This document shows, one piece after another, positions 37,338 through 45,004 of a DNA stretch of 64,000 nucleotides. Within the stretch, counting starts at the first letter, position 1. The number at the start of each line of letters is the position of its first letter. The stretch comes from Acidobacteriota bacterium (lineage in GTDB: Bacteria; Acidobacteriota; Holophagae; Acanthopleuribacterales; Acanthopleuribacteraceae): contig JACJWC010000018.1 in assembly GCA_020637335.1 (NCBI GenBank), positions 31,648 through 95,647 of the forward strand, in the 5' to 3' direction. The translations under genes and the position numbers were made by a program. The notes under the pieces were generated by a model that was given only the letters and a program-made list of their open reading frames with translations, was not told the origin of the DNA and did not search any database.

Positions 37338-37868
37338 TTGGCGCATGTTATTTTTCTCAAGGGGATCAATGTTGGTGGGCACCGGCGCCTGCAACCCAGT
37401 CAAATGGCCAAAACGCTTAAAGCCTTCAAACTGATCAATATCGGTGCGGCTGGAACTTTTATTGCCTTGGGTAATCACCCTTCAGAATCCCTGCGGCAAG
37501 CCATTCAAGCAAACGCGCCCTTTCTATTGGAACTGATGATGTGTGAGGCCAATGAACTGCTTCAAATCTGGGCAACAAACCCTTTTACTGGTTGGGCCGA
37601 AAACAAACAGCTGGTTCCCTTTGTAAGTGTTATGGCTCAGGCCAACACTCAACCCGTTGAAACCCCTTTCTTTGTGCCAAACGAGGACGATTGGAAAGTA
37701 AAAGTGTTGAAGATCCAGCATCGTTTCGTGTTTGGCATCTACAAACGCGAAATGAAGGCTTTGGCCGCGTTGAGCCAACTGGAAAAAATGCTTCAAACGT
37801 CGCTAACTACACGAAATCGCAACACCTTCCAAAAAATCATCTACATTCTGGAAACCGAGGGTCAGTAA
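37338..37868 (+). CDS. DUF1697-family protein
   Basis: A 176-residue protein with the family hallmark near the N-terminus, FLKGINVGGHRRL, and C-terminal LTTRNRNTFQKI. The start is a TTG at 37338 with GGGAG seven bases upstream; the family usually begins just before the GINVGG motif, which supports this. Molecular function of DUF1697 is not established. Two remnants of related genes lie downstream (38158-38301 and 39611-39670). Confidence 0.85.
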   Translation: MAHVIFLKGINVGGHRRLQPSQMAKTLKAFKLINIGAAGTFIALGNHPSESLRQAIQANAPFLLELMMCEANELLQIWATNPFTGWAENKQLVPFVSVMAQANTQPVETPFFVPNEDDWKVKVLKIQHRFVFGIYKREMKALAALSQLEKMLQTSLTTRNRNTFQKIIYILETEGQ

Positions 37869-37996
37869 CCACCAAACGCTGAATCAAACATAGGACCAAT
37901 CAGAATCGAATGGAGCTGTTAATGGCCCTCTAAAAAAAGGTTGTCATATGCCCATATTGCGCCGATAAAAATAATCCAATAACGCAGCCTATCTCC

Positions 37997-38085
37997 TATC
38001 AGACCATTTCGCGATTTCTCGTGCCTTTCGCGGTTCTTTTTTTCAACCGCGAAAAACGCGAAGCGCGCGAAAAGGGAAGCGTAGA
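37997..38085. repeat. Palindromic CGCGAAA repeat, copy B
   Basis: TATCAGACCATTTCGCGATT, then CCTTTCGCGGTTC, a T-run, and CAACCGCGAAAAACGCGAAG and GCGCGAAAAGGGAAGCGTAGA. It matches copy A over its whole length including the flanking ATCAGACC and GTAGA, so the mobile or duplicated unit is larger than the hairpin. Confidence 0.82.
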
Positions 38086-38138
38086 TCATCACTCCTAAAT
38101 ACTTAGTATGCCTGCCCCAAAATCGCAGACATAAATAG

Positions 38139-38148
38139 TGACTGTCCC
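38139..38148. repeat. REP motif copy TGACTGTCCC
   Basis: An exact copy of the regional motif, lying 9 bases before the DUF1697 remnant at 38158. Confidence 0.7.
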
Positions 38149-38157
38149 ATTCTTTGC

Positions 38158-38301
38158 TTCGTGTGCGGCATCTACAAACGGGAAATGAAAGCTTTGGCTG
38201 CTTTGAGTCAGCTGGGAAAAAAGCTCCACACTTCGCTAACCACCCGCAACCGCAATACCTTGCGAATAATCGTTAAAATTCTGGAGACCGACGGAAAGTA
38301 A
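38158..38301 (+). pseudogene. Remnant of a second DUF1697 gene (3' end only)
   Basis: Forty-seven codons plus stop that align without gaps to the C-terminus of the DUF1697 protein at 37338: 36 of 47 residues identical (GIYKREMKALAALSQL, SLTTRNRNT). Many codons differ only synonymously, so this came from a diverged functional paralog rather than a very recent copy. The 5' part is missing; a REP motif stands just before the break. Confidence 0.8.
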
Positions 38302-38417
38302 CCCGGTCAGCGGGCATACAAATAAAGAAAACCATACCGTACTAAAAATTTTTCCAACTTATCTGGCTCTCTTTGTGATATTCTGCGCCATTTTTTCGAA
38401 TCGGCAAGAGAGTACCA

Positions 38418-38974
38418 ATGGTCGCCAAAAACCTGGAAATTGATTGGCAAGGGTTAATAGGGTTCCGTAAAGGGTTACAGGCCCTGAGCCAGAATCCGCG
38501 GCGGCGAAAATTTGAAATACAGAGACTCAAAATCATGGGTACATTAAGTCAAATGAACCCAGCAGCCCTCCAGCAACAGATTGCCGCCTATTTTGTTAGG
38601 GCTACGACGGTTATTGAAGTGTGCCAAATCCAGGATTGCGATGACATAATCGTGTGTATGGGACTTTGGGAGGACATCTTACTCATCCACTTTTTCCAGA
38701 TGCAGTACACATCTCACCTCTGACTAATCATGAAATCTCAAATCTTTTTGCCAACATCCGTAGATCGCAACGGGCCAATCCGCTGGATTACCGTTACGCT
38801 GCAAAGCAAAAATTCAACCGCCTGTTTGACGACAATCCCTGGCTGAGTGATACCTTTGCCATCCCGTTTTTGGTTCAAGACTACCTGCCCAAGGTCGTGC
38901 AAATCCTGCTCGAGGAGATCCGAAAGGGCATGGCCAATTGCGCTGGTCCGAAATGGGCGTTGCATTTGCCCTGA
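38418..38974 (+). pseudogene. Probable frameshifted gene of unknown family
   Basis: Two overlapping frames: 38418-38723 (MVAKNLEIDWQGLIGF..., helical, basic) and 38654-38974 (ends FLVQDYLPKVVQILLEEIRK). Each looks coding-like over its non-overlapping part, and together they would give a ~185-residue protein if a single frame change occurred around 38660-38720. No family recognised. Two separate small genes are the alternative; the second lacks a ribosome site. Confidence 0.45.
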
Positions 38975-38998
38975 AAAGCCGCTCCCGATCGCTCATAT

Positions 38999-39066
38999 CG
39001 AATCGTGGCTTTTGCGGTTCTATTTTTAAAACCGCGAAAAACGCGAAGTGCGCGAAAAGGGACCGG
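38999..39066. repeat. Palindromic CGCGAAA repeat, copy C
   Basis: ATCGTGGCTTTTGCGGTTC, a T-run, AAACCGCGAAAAACGCGAAG and TGCGCGAAAAGGGA. The right arm is nearly identical to copy B; the left arm has diverged. It is followed at ~39115 by a second low-complexity repeat (CACGAAGACGCGAAGCCACGAAG-type, common in many bacterial genomes). Confidence 0.78.
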
Positions 39067-39219
39067 AGAATGTGTACGTCTCATGTCGAGGTCAAGCGCC
39101 TGAAGAATGCGCACACGAAGACGCGAAGCCACGAAGAGAATCATCAAAAAGAAATCCATGTGCGCAGCGAATGGTGTTCCGTCATGGAAGTTTCCTGGTC
39201 CCATCTTTTTGAAAATTCG

Positions 39220-39513
39220 GAGGCAGGAGGCCGATTGACCTGGGAGCCCACACCGCCGAAGGAGGTGATAGGGCACCCACTCTCAAACCCGGAGCCCGCA
39301 CGGGCGATTGGCGATGAATCGGACCTTTATCCAGATACGGTTTGTCCCTTAATCTTCGTGTTACGAAGGCGATTTTCAATTTTATGCATTTGGCTTGCCT
39401 GGAATTTTATTCAGACGCTCAGTCGCCCTGTTGGGCTCTTGATTGTTGGCGGCACCCTGTTCCCACCCCTGCTTTTGTCGGCGTGGACTCATGGATCATT
39501 CGGCCTCTGGCCT
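39220..39513. mobile_element. Inverted-repeat element, copy 1 (MITE-like)
   Basis: Left arm 39220-39310: GAGGCAGGAGGCCGATTGACC, GAGCCCACACCG, GGAGGTGATAGGG, CGGGCGATTGG. Right arm 39414-39513 is its inverted relative: GCTCAGTCGCCC, TGGGCTC, TCCCACCCCT, GTCGGCGTGGACTCAT, CGGCCTCTGGCCTC. Between them ~100 bases without coding sense. The same paired arms recur at 63599-63890. No transposase inside, so it resembles a non-autonomous element. Confidence 0.7.
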
Positions 39514-39610
39514 CTTGTTTTCATTTGGGGTTTTTTGTTAAGGCACTCTATTTTCGAGGGTTTTTGTCCTCCAGATCTTTCCCCTTGGAAAGAACGCCCT
39601 GATTGGGTTG

Positions 39611-39670
39611 CGGAAGCTTGAAAAATACTCCAAAACAACGCTTACTATGCGTAACCGCAACCTTGCATGA
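39611..39670 (+). pseudogene. Short second DUF1697 remnant
   Basis: The 19 codons before TGA read RKLEKYSKTTLTMRNRNLA, matching SQLEKMLQTSLTTRNRNT of the intact DUF1697 protein. Only ~18 residues remain, preceded by unrelated sequence, so it is a third trace of the family in 2.3 kb. Confidence 0.55.
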
Positions 39671-40091
39671 TTCTGTTCAATCCCTGCGAATTTTTGCGAA
39701 TTCACCAGTTATGCTGCCGTGCTCGGAATTGCGGTTGCCCCCATTCAAAACCCTTTGGACTTGGGGAAAATTGAACCAAGAACATCTCGTGAAACAATGA
39801 CTGTCCTTTTTTTGGGCGGTTTGGGATGGCTTGGACCAATCGGCTGGCGCCGATAACGGGTTGGCAACCCGTTCTACATTTGGATCCTGCGTGCGCCGCA
39901 TTTTCGCTGGGACAGGGTTACTGGAATTTTTCATGAGGCCAATCAAAATTTAACAATCGATCGACTTCGGTTAAAACCGCCTTGCCAATATAGCCTCAAA
40001 TAGCTTGAAATAAACACTTTATAATTGAGATTTTTTCAGCGCAACATCTGGCGGCTGAAAGAAAAATTTCAATGTCTTCAAAAAATAGGGC
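39671..40091. other. Gene-free stretch upstream of the ilv-leu leader
   Basis: No supported gene. It contains TGACTGTCC followed by a T-run (39798-39806) and the perfect palindrome AACGGGTT-GGC-AACCCGTT (39855-39873). AT-rich sequence then leads into the ilv promoter. Confidence 0.5.
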
Positions 40092-40119
40092 TTGACAGAC
40101 CGATTAAGGGGCGTATCAT
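40092..40119 (+). promoter_or_regulatory. Sigma-70 promoter of the ilv-leu operon
   Basis: TTGACA (40092-40097), a 16-base spacer, and TATCAT (40114-40119). Transcription should begin near 40126, placing the leader peptide's ribosome site (GAGGGA) shortly after the start of the RNA. Confidence 0.8.
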
Positions 40120-40147
40120 TGGCGAAACTTATAGCCGAGGGAACTTT

Positions 40148-40315
40148 ATGTTCGGCCACTTTCACAATCAACTGGGTGCTTTTAACAACACTAACCCAGC
40201 GTGTGGCCTGTCTCAATCTTCCGTTTCCTCTTTCGCTCTGAACCTTATTAGCCTGCTTCTTCTTGTGCTTGTGGTGATTATTATTCTTACCATCAGGTGC
40301 GGGCCCCCGGTTTAA
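40148..40315 (+). CDS. Branched-chain amino acid leader (attenuator) peptide
   Basis: A 55-codon ORF with ATG at 40148 and GAGGGA six bases upstream. Its C-terminal part contains a 19-codon stretch in which 16 are Leu, Val or Ile (8 Leu, 3 Val, 5 Ile), then RCGPPV and stop. It lies between a promoter and a rho-independent terminator ahead of ilvD. Inference: ribosome stalling on these codons when charged Leu, Val or Ile tRNA is scarce controls the operon. It is long for a leader peptide (enteric ilv/leu leaders are ~28-32 residues). Confidence 0.88.
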   Translation: MFGHFHNQLGAFNNTNPACGLSQSSVSSFALNLISLLLLVLVVIIILTIRCGPPV

Positions 40316-40380
40316 ACACACCCACCGAAATCAAAAAAAGGCCCCGCACCTAAAACAAAAAGGTGCGGGGCTTTTTTTTT
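40296..40380 (+). promoter_or_regulatory. Attenuator: terminator with competing antiterminator
   Basis: Terminator: GCCCCGCACC (40341-40350), 11-base loop, GGTGCGGGGC (40362-40371), T-run. The first arm can alternatively pair with GGTGCGGG at 40296-40303, which lies in the last codons of the leader peptide. A ribosome finishing the peptide would cover that upstream arm and let the terminator form; one stalled in the Leu/Val/Ile run would leave it free and allow antitermination. Confidence 0.88.
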
Positions 40381-40405
40381 ACCCAAAAACACGCGAGGTA
40401 AAAAA

Positions 40406-42094
40406 ATGGACCCCAACGAAACGAACCTTTCCAACTGGCGCAGCAACGCAATCACCGAAGGCGTGAGCCGTGCACCGGCCCGCGCCATGCTCAAAGCGAC
40501 CGGTTTGAGCGATGCCGATTTGCGCAAACCGCTGATCGGCGTTGCCAATACCTGGACCGAAGTGACACCCTGCAATTCGCACCTGCGCGACCTGGCCGAA
40601 AAGGTCAAACAGGGAATCCGCGACGCGGGCGGCACCCCGATCGAGTTCAACACGATCGCGGTGAGTGATGGGATCGCCATGGGCACCTCCGGCATGCGCG
40701 CCTCCCTGATCTCCCGCGAAGTAATTGCGGACAGCATCGAACTCGTCGTTGAAGGCCACCTGCTTGATGGGCTGGTCACCCTGGCCGGCTGCGACAAAAC
40801 CTTGCCCGGCTGTGCCATGGCCATCGCGCGCTGCCAAGTGCCTTCCCTGCTCTTGTATGGCGGTTCGATTATGCCAGGCAAGTTCCAGGGCAAAGGGGTA
40901 ACGGTTCAAGACGTATTCGAGGCGGTTGGGGCTTGTTCCGCCGGCCTGATGACCCAGGAAGACCTCAAACAGTTGGAAGACCGGGCTTGTCCGGGTGCCG
41001 GTGCTTGTGGGGGACAGTTCACCGCCAACACGATGGCAGGCGTGATGACTGCGTTGGGCTTGTCCCCCATGGGTTTCAACGACGTACCCGCCCTTGACCC
41101 ACGCAAATCGCAAGTTGCCTACGAAAGCGGAAAGATGATCATGAAGGCGCTGCGCGAAGGCCTGATGCCCAGCCGCCTTTTCACCAAACCCGCCTTTGAG
41201 AATGCCATCGCGCTGGTCGCCGCCACGGGCGGATCGACCAATTCCGTTCTGCACCTACTGGCCATGGCCCAGGAATCCGGGGTAAATCTCGACCTGGCCG
41301 ATTTTGACCGCATCTCTGAACGGACACCGGTCATCTGCGACCTCAAGCCCACTGGCCGCTTCAACGCAGCCGACATGGAACGCGCCGGCGGTGTGGCCCT
41401 GACCCTGCACCGCTTAGCCCAAGCCGGCCTGGTCCAGGATGCACCGACCATCACCGGTCAATCCCTATTGGCAGAAGCGGCCAAGTACCGCGAAGGCGAA
41501 GGTCAGGAAGTGATCCGCAGTTTGGAGAATCCAATCAAAAAGACCGGTGGCCTGGCCGTTTTGTTTGGCAATGTGGCCAGCGAGGGCAGCATCATCAAGT
41601 TACCGCCCAGTGGGAAGCGCCAACACACCGGACCGGCCCGCGTGTTTAACCGAGAACAGGATGCCTTTGACGCCATTCGCAACGGTCAGATCAAACCCAA
41701 CGATGTGATCGTGATCCGTTATGTCGGTCCCAAAGGAGCGCCCGGCATGCCCGAAATGTTGGCAGTCACCGGTGCCCTGGTCGGCGCGGGCCTGGGCGAT
41801 TGCGTTGCCCTGATCACGGATGGCCGCTTCTCAGGCGCAACCCACGGGTTCGTGATCGGCCACGTCGCGCCCGAAGCCGCTGCCGGTGGCGCCATCGCCC
41901 AGTTGCGTGACGGCGACCCCATCCAAATTGATGTCGACCAGCGCCAAATCCAGACCTTGGCCGACCTGAATTCCCGATCGGAACCGATCCAACCGGTCCC
42001 GCCCGTGAAAGGCGTGTTCAGCAAATACGCCCAACTCGTTTCATCCGCCTCCAAAGGCGCTATCACTACCTACAAAGAGGAGAACTCCAAATGA
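40406..42094 (+). CDS. ilvD: Dihydroxy-acid dehydratase
   Basis: A 562-residue IlvD. Cluster ligands are probably Cys56 (TPCNSH), Cys129 (AGCDKTLPG) and Cys201 (GACGGQFTAN), the pattern of the [2Fe-2S] class. DGRFSGATHGFVIGHVAPEA near the C-terminus is diagnostic. It converts 2,3-dihydroxy-isovalerate and 2,3-dihydroxy-3-methylvalerate to the 2-keto acids. First gene of the operon, ~25 bases after the attenuator T-run; overlaps ilvC by 4 bases. Confidence 0.97.
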   Translation: MDPNETNLSNWRSNAITEGVSRAPARAMLKATGLSDADLRKPLIGVANTWTEVTPCNSHLRDLAEKVKQGIRDAGGTPIEFNTIAVSDGIAMGTSGMRASLISREVIADSIELVVEGHLLDGLVTLAGCDKTLPGCAMAIARCQVPSLLLYGGSIMPGKFQGKGVTVQDVFEAVGACSAGLMTQEDLKQLEDRACPGAGACGGQFTANTMAGVMTALGLSPMGFNDVPALDPRKSQVAYESGKMIMKALREGLMPSRLFTKPAFENAIALVAATGGSTNSVLHLLAMAQESGVNLDLADFDRISERTPVICDLKPTGRFNAADMERAGGVALTLHRLAQAGLVQDAPTITGQSLLAEAAKYREGEGQEVIRSLENPIKKTGGLAVLFGNVASEGSIIKLPPSGKRQHTGPARVFNREQDAFDAIRNGQIKPNDVIVIRYVGPKGAPGMPEMLAVTGALVGAGLGDCVALITDGRFSGATHGFVIGHVAPEAAAGGAIAQLRDGDPIQIDVDQRQIQTLADLNSRSEPIQPVPPVKGVFSKYAQLVSSASKGAITTYKEENSK

Positions 42095-43101
42095 CCCAAG
42101 TATTTCAGAAAAGCGATGTCAATGATTCCGTCCTGGCCGGAAAAACCATAGCCGTATTGGGTTATGGATCTCAGGGTCGGGCCCATGCCCTCAACCTCAA
42201 GGAAAGTGGCCACAACGTAGTACTCGGTTTACGCGAAGGCGGGCCCACTGCCAAACAGGCCGCAGAAGATGGATTTACACCCTTTAGTTTTGGTGAAGCA
42301 GTGGCTCAGGCCGACTTGGTCGCCATCCTGACCCCGGACATGGTTCAGGCCGAACTTTACGAGAACTACATTGCCCCAAACCTGAAACCGGGTGCAGCAC
42401 TGCTGTTTGCCCACGGCTTCAACATCCACTTCAAATTGATCCAGGCACCCAAAGGGACGGACGTAGTTCTGGTTGCGCCCAAAGGACCGGGCGGTTTGGT
42501 TCGCCGCCAGTACCAAGAAGGACGCGGCGTTCCCAGTCTGGTTGCCGTGCACCAGGATGCTTCCGGATTTGCCCTGGACAAAGCGATTGCCTATGCCCAT
42601 GGCCTGGGCGCGACCCACGCCGGTGTGCTTGAAACCACCTTTGCCGAAGAAACCGAAACCGATCTTTTTGGCGAACAAGCCGTGTTATGCGGTGGCGTGA
42701 CGGAATTGGTTAAAGCGGGTTACGACACGTTGGTGGAAGCCGGCTACCAACCGGAAATCGCCTACTTTGAGTGCCTGCACGAGCTCAAGCTGATTGTCGA
42801 CCTGATCTACGAAGGCGGCTTTGCCAAAATGCACCAATTTGTGAGCGACACCGCCAAATACGGCGACCTGACCCGCGGCCCACGCGTTGTTGACCAGCAC
42901 GTGAAAAAGACCATGCGCACCATCCTGACCGAGATCCAAAATGGTTCCTTTGCACAGGAATGGGCCAAGGAGAACCAACGCGGGTTACAACACTACAAAG
43001 CGCTGCAACGCGAAGACTTGGGCCACCCGATCGAGAGTGTTGGCCGTCAGTTACGCGCCCGCATGTCCTGGTTGAAGCCGAAAATTGAGGCGGCCTCATG
43101 A
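42091..43101 (+). CDS. ilvC: Ketol-acid reductoisomerase (class I)
   Basis: A 336-residue enzyme of class I length. The cofactor site begins LGYGSQGRAHALNLKESG, and the metal-binding helix region includes ETETDLFGEQAVLCGG. It rearranges and reduces acetolactate and acetohydroxybutyrate. The loop after the second strand reads LREGGPT rather than the RxxS-type loop usual for NADPH-specific enzymes, so cofactor preference may be unusual (inference). Overlaps ilvD and ilvB by 4 bases each. Confidence 0.97.
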   Translation: MTQVFQKSDVNDSVLAGKTIAVLGYGSQGRAHALNLKESGHNVVLGLREGGPTAKQAAEDGFTPFSFGEAVAQADLVAILTPDMVQAELYENYIAPNLKPGAALLFAHGFNIHFKLIQAPKGTDVVLVAPKGPGGLVRRQYQEGRGVPSLVAVHQDASGFALDKAIAYAHGLGATHAGVLETTFAEETETDLFGEQAVLCGGVTELVKAGYDTLVEAGYQPEIAYFECLHELKLIVDLIYEGGFAKMHQFVSDTAKYGDLTRGPRVVDQHVKKTMRTILTEIQNGSFAQEWAKENQRGLQHYKALQREDLGHPIESVGRQLRARMSWLKPKIEAAS

Positions 43102-44750
43102 ACGGAGCGCACTTTGTAGTCAAAACCCTGGAACGGCTGGGTGTCGATACGGTTTTTGGCTACCCGGGCGGCGCGATCATGCCGTTGTACGACGCATTGG
43201 TCGAAGCCCGATTTCGCCACATCTTGGTTCGCCACGAACAAGGTGCGGCGCTGGCAGCCGATGCCTATGCGCGGGCAAGTGGCAAGGTTGGTGTGTGTTT
43301 GGCGACCTCCGGACCGGGCGCCACCAACCTGGTCACCGGCCTGGCTAATGCTTATCTGGATTCCGTTCCCGTTCTGGCCATCACCGGCCAAGTGCCAACC
43401 GTGTTGATGGGCACCGATGCCTTTCAGGAAGTCGATGTTCTGGGCATTACCATGCCAATCGTCAAACACAGTTTCCTGCCGCGCACCTTGGAAGACCTGG
43501 CCTGGATGTTACCTGAAGCCTACGAACTGGCCCAAAACGGTCGACCGGGCCCGGTCGTTCTCGACCTGCCCAAAGACCTGACTCAAGCCATCATGCCAGA
43601 TATCAGTGCCGGTCCCCGACTGGTGCCCCAACCCAATCCGGTCCATCCCAGCTCTCTGCGCAGAGCCAAACAACTTTTCTTGGAAGCCAAACGCCCGCTG
43701 GCCTATATCGGCGGTGGGGTCGGTATTGCCCAATCGGAAACCAACCTGGTCAACTGGTTGGAACACACAGGTTTACCGGCAGTCACCACCTTGAAAGGGA
43801 TTGGCTCGATTCCGGGCACACATCCCCAATGTTTGGGCATGTTGGGCATGCACGGAACCAAGGCCGCCAATTACGCCGTTCAGGATTGCGATTTGTTGAT
43901 CGCACTGGGCGCGCGTTTTGACGACCGGGCCACCGGCAAACTCAAGGAATTTGCGCCACTAGCCAAAGTCATCCACGTCGACCTGGACCCAGCCGAGATC
44001 GGAAAGTTACGCGGTGCGCATGTCGCCTACTCTGGCTCGTTTGAATCCTTCTTCGAAGCCTGTAGCCAACCCCCTGCCATTGATGCCTGGCAAAAACAAT
44101 GTGCCTTGTGGAAGTCCTCCAATCCCTGGCGCTACGACGCACCGGGCGAAGGCATTTATGCACCGCGCTTGTTACATAAACTCTCCGAAGCGACCCGTGC
44201 CAATGCCATTGTGACCTGCGATGTTGGCCAACACCAAATGTGGGTCGCCCAGCACATGAACTTCAATTCCCCGCGCCAGCACTTGTCTTCATCTGGGCTT
44301 GGAACAATGGGATACGGCGTTCCGGCCGCCATCGGCGCGCAATTCGCCCATCCCGATCGACCCGTTATCTGCGTTTCTGGCGATGGCTCGTTCATGATGA
44401 ATGTCCAAGAACTGGCCACCATCTCCCGCTACAAACTACCGATCAAGATCTTGTTGTTGGACAACCAGTCCCTCGGCCTGGTCCGCCAATGGCAAGAACT
44501 CTTCTTCAACGGCCGATTTTCCGAAATCGATTTATCCGATAACCCCGACTTTGTGCAGGTCGCAGAATCCTTCGGAATTCCGGCTATGCGCTTTGAATCG
44601 GCAGACCAGGAAGACCTGCTGGTCGATCTGATCCGCCACAAATCCGGCCCCTTATTGATCCATGCCTTGATCGATCCCAAGGCTAACGTATGGCCCCTGG
44701 TCCCGCCAGGCGCCGCCAATCACCAGATGATGGAAGGAGTAACGACATGA
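43098..44750 (+). CDS. ilvB: Acetolactate synthase large subunit
   Basis: A 550-residue thiamine-diphosphate enzyme. The cofactor-activating Glu lies in RHEQGAALAADAYARASG, and the Mg/ThDP motif is GDGSFMMNVQEL. It condenses pyruvate (or pyruvate and 2-ketobutyrate) to acetohydroxy acids. Its length matches the IlvG/IlvB group. The small regulatory subunit is the next gene, overlapping by ATGA. Confidence 0.96.
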   Translation: MNGAHFVVKTLERLGVDTVFGYPGGAIMPLYDALVEARFRHILVRHEQGAALAADAYARASGKVGVCLATSGPGATNLVTGLANAYLDSVPVLAITGQVPTVLMGTDAFQEVDVLGITMPIVKHSFLPRTLEDLAWMLPEAYELAQNGRPGPVVLDLPKDLTQAIMPDISAGPRLVPQPNPVHPSSLRRAKQLFLEAKRPLAYIGGGVGIAQSETNLVNWLEHTGLPAVTTLKGIGSIPGTHPQCLGMLGMHGTKAANYAVQDCDLLIALGARFDDRATGKLKEFAPLAKVIHVDLDPAEIGKLRGAHVAYSGSFESFFEACSQPPAIDAWQKQCALWKSSNPWRYDAPGEGIYAPRLLHKLSEATRANAIVTCDVGQHQMWVAQHMNFNSPRQHLSSSGLGTMGYGVPAAIGAQFAHPDRPVICVSGDGSFMMNVQELATISRYKLPIKILLLDNQSLGLVRQWQELFFNGRFSEIDLSDNPDFVQVAESFGIPAMRFESADQEDLLVDLIRHKSGPLLIHALIDPKANVWPLVPPGAANHQMMEGVTT

Positions 44751-45004
44751 ACGCATTGTGCTCATTGACCCTGAACAACTTGGAAGGCGCCTTGGAAAGG
44801 GTGCTCGGCGTAATTCGTTTTCGCGGGTTCCGCGTGGTTGGCATGCATGCCAGCTCCATGCGCGGCGATTCCGCCTTACAAATCCAATTGGAACTGGCCG
44901 GAACCCGCTCGGTCACCCATTTAACCAAACACCTTGCCAAACTCTACGAAGTGCTGTCGGTCCAAAGCCAAGGCGCGGAACAGGGTGTGGGAGGTTCGAT
45001 ATGA
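44747..45004 (+). CDS. ilvM: Acetolactate synthase small subunit, short ACT-domain (IlvM-like) form
   Basis: An 85-residue single ACT domain (NNLEGALERVLGVIRFRGF), the size of IlvM rather than the ~160-residue IlvH/IlvN. The ATG at 44747 overlaps the ilvB stop, with GGAGT upstream. It would modulate the large subunit and feedback by branched-chain amino acids. Its stop overlaps the leuA start (ATGA). Confidence 0.88.
   Translation: MNALCSLTLNNLEGALERVLGVIRFRGFRVVGMHASSMRGDSALQIQLELAGTRSVTHLTKHLAKLYEVLSVQSQGAEQGVGGSI

Noticed and set aside
38938..39621. 227-codon ORF on the plus strand
   Set aside because: It runs through copy C of the palindromic repeat, the CACGAAG repeat and both arms of the inverted-repeat element; the translated KTAKNAKCAKRD and HTKTRSHEE pieces are typical of repeat-derived frames. 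No ribosome site.
36024..40091. Possible integrated prophage or genomic island with att sites
   Set aside because: Repeats and remnants are present, but no integrase, phage gene, tRNA or direct-repeat boundary was seen.
41029..41038. GGGACAGTTC in ilvD as a REP motif copy
   Set aside because: It differs from the 9-mer at the end and lies in the conserved CGGQF coding motif of IlvD, so similarity is due to the protein.
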